Assembly: GCA_947454155.1 (NCBI GenBank)
Contig: CANGIT010000001.1
Coordinates: forward strand, 186,001 to 250,000
Source of the DNA: Chitinophagaceae bacterium
GTDB lineage: Bacteria > Bacteroidota > Bacteroidia > Chitinophagales > Chitinophagaceae
Length of the DNA: 64,000 nt
Direction: 5' to 3'
Under the pieces are notes generated by a model, which worked only from the letters and a program-made list of their open reading frames with translations, did not search any database and had not been told where the DNA came from. Shown here piece by piece: positions 60,800 to 64,000 of the stretch. The position numbers and the translations under genes are program-made. Position 1 is the stretch's first letter, and every line of letters starts with the position of its first letter.

Positions 60800-63241
60800 T
60801 TACTCCATTCCCTTCTTTACATAATCTTCAATTTCCTGGCCCTTGGCCTTGCTTATTTTCTCAAAAGATTTCTTGAAACTGTTGTCTACATAACTTCTGT
60901 ATTGCTCTGGAATCATGTTGCGGAAACTCAGAATTTCATCTATTCCTCTTTTCACCTTGTTCAGGTCATTCAGTTTGCTGAGGTAAGTGGCGAAGTTATC
61001 GGAAGTGTTGAATTTGCCTTGAGATGGCGGTGCATCACGATATGCCTTCAGCACGAATTCAAAATCTTCTTCAGACCCATTTAAAATCAGAATTTTGATC
61101 ACCTCATCGCCCAATGTTCCTTTGGCATCAACGCTGAATTTTTTAGCCAGCGTGTATGCGTTGTCGGGAGTTTGTGCCACAAGCGCCTTGAATGCTGCTC
61201 CGGCAACATTATAAGAGGAGTCATTCACCGCTTTTTCAAACAGAGTTAGATATTTTTTATCGCCATTGTTGGCCAGGAAGCTGATGGCTGCCGCTTTGAC
61301 TTTCCTGTTTTCATCTTTTTGAGCGATGGCTTCAATTTTGTCAAGTACCTCCTGGTCTTTGCTAAATGTGGATTTTCCCAGCTTTTGAATAGTTAGTATT
61401 CTCAAACGGAAAAATGGATCTTTAAGTCCTTCTTTGAGTAACGGATTATCATTTTTGGCGAAATATTCCAGCGATTCTTTTCTGTCGAGATAATGTTTGC
61501 CATATTTCCAGGCTGCAGCATAATTCTCTTCGCTCTTGTTATCTGTTCTTTCGCAAAGCAAGGTTCTGTCAGCATCAACACTGATCCAATCGGGCTTGGC
61601 AGTTACGGCAAAACTGAAAGTGTCGGAAGCATTGCCGATATTGACCATGTAGCGGTTTTTTACACCATTTACATAAACATCCACAGGAACTGGCATATTG
61701 AACAGTTTACCGGATTTCTGTGTTTGTTCAACAATAGCCATCACCTTACCGGTTGCAGCATCATAATTGTAATTGATTTTCAATTTGGGATGTCCGCTAC
61801 CATAATACCATTGATTCCAAAACCAGTTGAGGTCGCGGCCTGTGGTTTCTTCAAAAGCCAGACGAAGTTGTGCGGCTTCTCCGTTCTTGAATTTATTGGT
61901 GTTGAGGTAATTGTTCAAGGATTTGAAAAAGGCTTCATCGCCGACCACATTTCTCAGCATATGCAGAATGCGGCCTCCTTTATTGTAACTCACCCCATCG
62001 AATACATCTTCGCGAGAAGCATAGTAAAAACGAACCAGATCCTTTTTGTCGCTGCCACTCATCAGGTAACCTTGCATGTCATCGTAGCCATGCGCATCAG
62101 CGAAATCTTTTCCATGTTTATATTCATCCCACAGGTATTCGCTGTAGTTGGCGAAACTTTCGTTAACAGTGATATTGCTCCAGCTTTCGCAGGTAACCAG
62201 GTCGCCAAACCATTGATGGAAGAGCTCATGCGCGATAGTTTCTTCCCATTCATTGCCATCAGATAATTCTCTTGCATTCTGATAAGCGCTTTCCTGATGT
62301 AAAGTTGCAGTAGTGTTTTCCATGGCACCACTTACGTAATCGCGACCTACGATCTGCGAATATTTTTGCCAGGGGAACTCAACGCCCAGTTTGTTTGAAT
62401 AGAAACCCATCATTTCGGGCGTGGCCCCAAAAATTTGGCGGGCATAAGGAGCATATTCTTTCTCAACATAATAATTCACTTCTTTGCCTTTGTACTTGTC
62501 TTTGATCACAGAAAATTCACCAGCACCCATGAAGAAGAGGTAGGGTGCATGCGGCAAATCCATTTTCCAGGTGTCGGTACGGGTACCGTTATTATTTTTC
62601 TGCTGGCTGATGAGTAATCCATTGCTCAAGGTGACAAATTTATCGGGCACAGTCATGGCAATCTCTTCAGTAGATTTTTGATTAGGCTTATCAATAGTGA
62701 TCATCCAGGCACTATTCGATTCTGTTTCTCCCTGTGTCCAGATTTGAGTAGGCTTGTTTTTATCATCTCCTTTAGGGTTGATGAAATAAAGGCCTTTGGC
62801 GTCTGTAATGGCAGCGCTGCCTTCCACTTTCAATTCATTCGGCTTGCTGATGTAATCAAAAAAGAGTGTGTATTTTTCGCCTCCTTTGAATGTTTTGGGA
62901 AGATGGATGTTCAGTTGTAATCCATTGTACTCATATTTCAGCTTTTCTTTTTTTACTCCCGACAGTAATGACACCTCTTTGATGTCCATTCCTTTCGCGT
63001 CCAGCCTTACGGAATCTGTTGCATAAAAAGTGGGCTGCAAGGTGAGCCATTCCAGGCCATGCATAGTAGCTTCTTTGATGTTGAAATCCACTTGCAATTT
63101 GGTGTGCACCAGGCTGTTGGTTTTTGTTTCGGTGGCACGATAGACTTTCTTCCAGGAAGTGTCTGAAGATTCCTGTCTGAACTGCGCATTGACGCATGTG
63201 GCGCCAATCAGTAATGTGATAAGTGTAAAATATTTCTTCAT
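60800..63241 (-). CDS. M1-family metallopeptidase with HEAT-like C-terminal region
   Basis: Zinc aminopeptidase of family M1, 813 residues. The signal peptide is MKKYFTLITLLIGATCVNAQ. The N-terminal beta domain spans ~25-230. GAMENTTATLHQ is the exopeptidase motif (~310), HELFHQWFGDLVTC the zinc site (~338), and NESFANYSEYLW the third ligand. YNKGGRILHMLRNVVGDEAF follows in the helical domain. Residues ~600-800 form a helical HEAT-like repeat region (DPFFRLRILTIQKLGK, VKAAAISFLANNGDKKYL). No T9SS tail is present, so it is expected in the periplasm or on the outer membrane. It has its own -7 box. Confidence 0.93.
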   Translation of the reverse strand: MKKYFTLITLLIGATCVNAQFRQESSDTSWKKVYRATETKTNSLVHTKLQVDFNIKEATMHGLEWLTLQPTFYATDSVRLDAKGMDIKEVSLLSGVKKEKLKYEYNGLQLNIHLPKTFKGGEKYTLFFDYISKPNELKVEGSAAITDAKGLYFINPKGDDKNKPTQIWTQGETESNSAWMITIDKPNQKSTEEIAMTVPDKFVTLSNGLLISQQKNNNGTRTDTWKMDLPHAPYLFFMGAGEFSVIKDKYKGKEVNYYVEKEYAPYARQIFGATPEMMGFYSNKLGVEFPWQKYSQIVGRDYVSGAMENTTATLHQESAYQNARELSDGNEWEETIAHELFHQWFGDLVTCESWSNITVNESFANYSEYLWDEYKHGKDFADAHGYDDMQGYLMSGSDKKDLVRFYYASREDVFDGVSYNKGGRILHMLRNVVGDEAFFKSLNNYLNTNKFKNGEAAQLRLAFEETTGRDLNWFWNQWYYGSGHPKLKINYNYDAATGKVMAIVEQTQKSGKLFNMPVPVDVYVNGVKNRYMVNIGNASDTFSFAVTAKPDWISVDADRTLLCERTDNKSEENYAAAWKYGKHYLDRKESLEYFAKNDNPLLKEGLKDPFFRLRILTIQKLGKSTFSKDQEVLDKIEAIAQKDENRKVKAAAISFLANNGDKKYLTLFEKAVNDSSYNVAGAAFKALVAQTPDNAYTLAKKFSVDAKGTLGDEVIKILILNGSEEDFEFVLKAYRDAPPSQGKFNTSDNFATYLSKLNDLNKVKRGIDEILSFRNMIPEQYRSYVDNSFKKSFEKISKAKGQEIEDYVKKGME

Positions 63242-63258
63242 TTTTTTGTTTTAGCGCC

Positions 63259-63266
63259 CAAAAGTA
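63259..63266 (-). promoter_or_regulatory. -7 promoter element TACTTTTG of the second M1 peptidase gene
   Basis: An exact TAnnTTTG match on the minus strand, 17 bases before the start at 63241. Confidence 0.5.
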
Positions 63267-63325
63267 AACGCATAAATTCAAAACATTTCTTAATTTTTCG
63301 CAAACCAGGAGTCATTCTAAATGAT

Positions 63326-63333
63326 TAGCTTTG
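63326..63333 (+). promoter_or_regulatory. -7 promoter element TAGCTTTG
   Basis: An exact TAnnTTTG match 15 bases before the start at 63349. It is divergent from the promoter of the M1 peptidase gene. Confidence 0.5.
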
Positions 63334-63348
63334 ATACATCTTCAATTT

Positions 63349-64000
63349 ATGAAAATACACAGGGAGATTTTTGGCTTGATTTTTTTGTGGCTGTTCAGCT
63401 ATGGAGTCCGTGCGCAGGATGAACGGTTTATCTATTTTCAAAGCGATCATCAACAACCTTTTTATGTCAAAACCGAAAACAGGGTTTACAGTTCATCAGA
63501 GTCCGGCTATGTAATCATTTATTCTATACCCGAAGGTCACGTCTTCAATTTTACTTTAGGATTTCCCAAAAATATCTGGCCTTCTCAACAATTCACCATC
63601 GATCCTTTGCAAAAAGACATGGGATTTAGGTTGACGCAGACTGATTCATCCAATTGGGCATTGTACGATTTCCAATCTGGCAATATGCTTTTAGCGGTTT
63701 CTCATTCACAAGTGCAAGGCAGAAAAATGATTTTAATAGTTGACGAGTTTACCAATGTCCTCGCAGAGGTTAGTCACACGCCTTCATTAAGAGAAAAAAG
63801 ATTGAAGACAGAAATCTCCTTAGGGTCGAATGTTTCGCCATCTTTTGCAGAGGGCAATTCAGCCATTGTGCATCAAGTAGTGCAAACGAATGACACCGGG
63901 CTTCAAGCGAATAACAATTTGACTCAACATTCAGTAAATACCGAACAGCCATTGGCGCCCCTTTCCACCATCAGAAAACAAACCGAGTATATTACCGATT
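63349..64000 (+). CDS. Secreted protein of unknown function (3' end outside the window)
   Basis: The frame opens at ATG 63349 and has no stop before the right edge, so at least 217 residues are coded and the gene is cut. It begins with a signal peptide (MKIHREIFGLIFLWLFSYGVRAQ). The next ~100 residues (FIYFQSDHQQPFYVKTENRVYSSSESGYVII, then FNFTLGFPKNIWPSQQFTI) follow a pattern I associate with conserved Bacteroidota secreted proteins, with key parts QPFYVK and YSSSESGY. Function is not known. The later part visible is polar and low complexity (many Gln, Asn, Thr). It is on the opposite strand from the M1 peptidase gene, with its own -7 box. Confidence 0.75.
   Translation, partial: MKIHREIFGLIFLWLFSYGVRAQDERFIYFQSDHQQPFYVKTENRVYSSSESGYVIIYSIPEGHVFNFTLGFPKNIWPSQQFTIDPLQKDMGFRLTQTDSSNWALYDFQSGNMLLAVSHSQVQGRKMILIVDEFTNVLAEVSHTPSLREKRLKTEISLGSNVSPSFAEGNSAIVHQVVQTNDTGLQANNNLTQHSVNTEQPLAPLSTIRKQTEYITD

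Noticed and set aside
61493..62266. 257-codon open frame opposite the second M1 peptidase
   Set aside because: It lies over the zinc-site region of the peptidase and is explained as an antisense shadow.

Overview
The window is chromosomal DNA of a Bacteroidota bacterium, most likely of the Chitinophagaceae or a near relative (order Chitinophagales). Evidence seen directly: secreted proteins ending in type IX secretion (T9SS) sorting domains of the YPNP and gliding-motility (type B) kinds, SprB-type repeats, a DUF4476 protein, a LemA-TPM-TPM set, few Shine-Dalgarno sites, and many copies of the Bacteroidota promoter -7 element TAnnTTTG, several with TTTG 17-20 bases upstream. No ribosomal RNA, prophage or CRISPR array is visible. 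One tRNA gene (Glu) is present.

Layout. 1-9.2 kb: surface and secreted proteins (a 5'-truncated T9SS protein, an M1 peptidase with a T9SS tail, a gliding-type C-terminal-domain protein, a DUF4476 protein) with panD among them. 9.2-24 kb: housekeeping genes (uvrA, elaA-like acetyltransferase, rarA, aspS, sucD, MlaE/MlaF lipid transporter, malic enzyme, scpB, atpG), interrupted by a small Y1/HUH transposase beside an array of REP-like palindromes. 24-32.5 kb: secA behind a 21-unit heptanucleotide repeat, a SPOR protein, an M20 amidohydrolase, an MBL/beta-CASP nuclease-like protein and an AGMO-like sterol desaturase. 32.5-40 kb: a TetR regulator divergent from an SbtA-type bicarbonate transporter with a perfect 19-bp palindrome between them, then an ABC-HlyD-TolC export operon whose ABC subunit has lost key ATPase residues, and a VirK/YbjX protein. 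40-49 kb: a frameshifted four-helix-bundle gene, tRNA-Glu, gap, pgk, a Bor-like lipoprotein, a nucleoside phosphorylase, deoC, an intact four-helix-bundle gene and two aldehyde dehydrogenase reading frames. 49-55 kb: a complete urease cluster (ureABCEFGD plus a NicO-like membrane protein). 55-58.7 kb: ethanolamine ammonia-lyase and an ethanolamine permease. 58.8-64 kb: lemA and two TPM-domain genes, a second M1 peptidase, and a secreted protein cut by the right edge.

How the genes fit together. The stretch from gap to the eut genes reads as a small-carbon and nitrogen catabolic neighbourhood. Nucleoside phosphorylase and DeoC would split deoxyribose into glyceraldehyde-3-phosphate (used by Gap and Pgk) and acetaldehyde. 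Ethanolamine ammonia-lyase also yields acetaldehyde plus ammonia, and the aldehyde dehydrogenase between them could oxidise it. The urease cluster lies inside this neighbourhood. It is bounded by two copies of the last ~57 bp of the second aldehyde dehydrogenase frame, which differ mainly at third codon positions. This suggests it was inserted as an island at the 3' end of that gene.

Most notable observations: (i) the urease island and its flanking repeats; (ii) an ALDH16-like two-domain dehydrogenase apparently split by one in-frame stop and followed by seven perfect copies of a 9-bp repeat; (iii) the Y1 transposase/REP array, one unit of which overlaps the aspS stop codon; (iv) heptanucleotide tandem repeats in the leaders of three unrelated genes; (v) an exporter ABC subunit with natural E-to-Q and signature-motif losses; (vi) the TetR/SbtA operator candidate.
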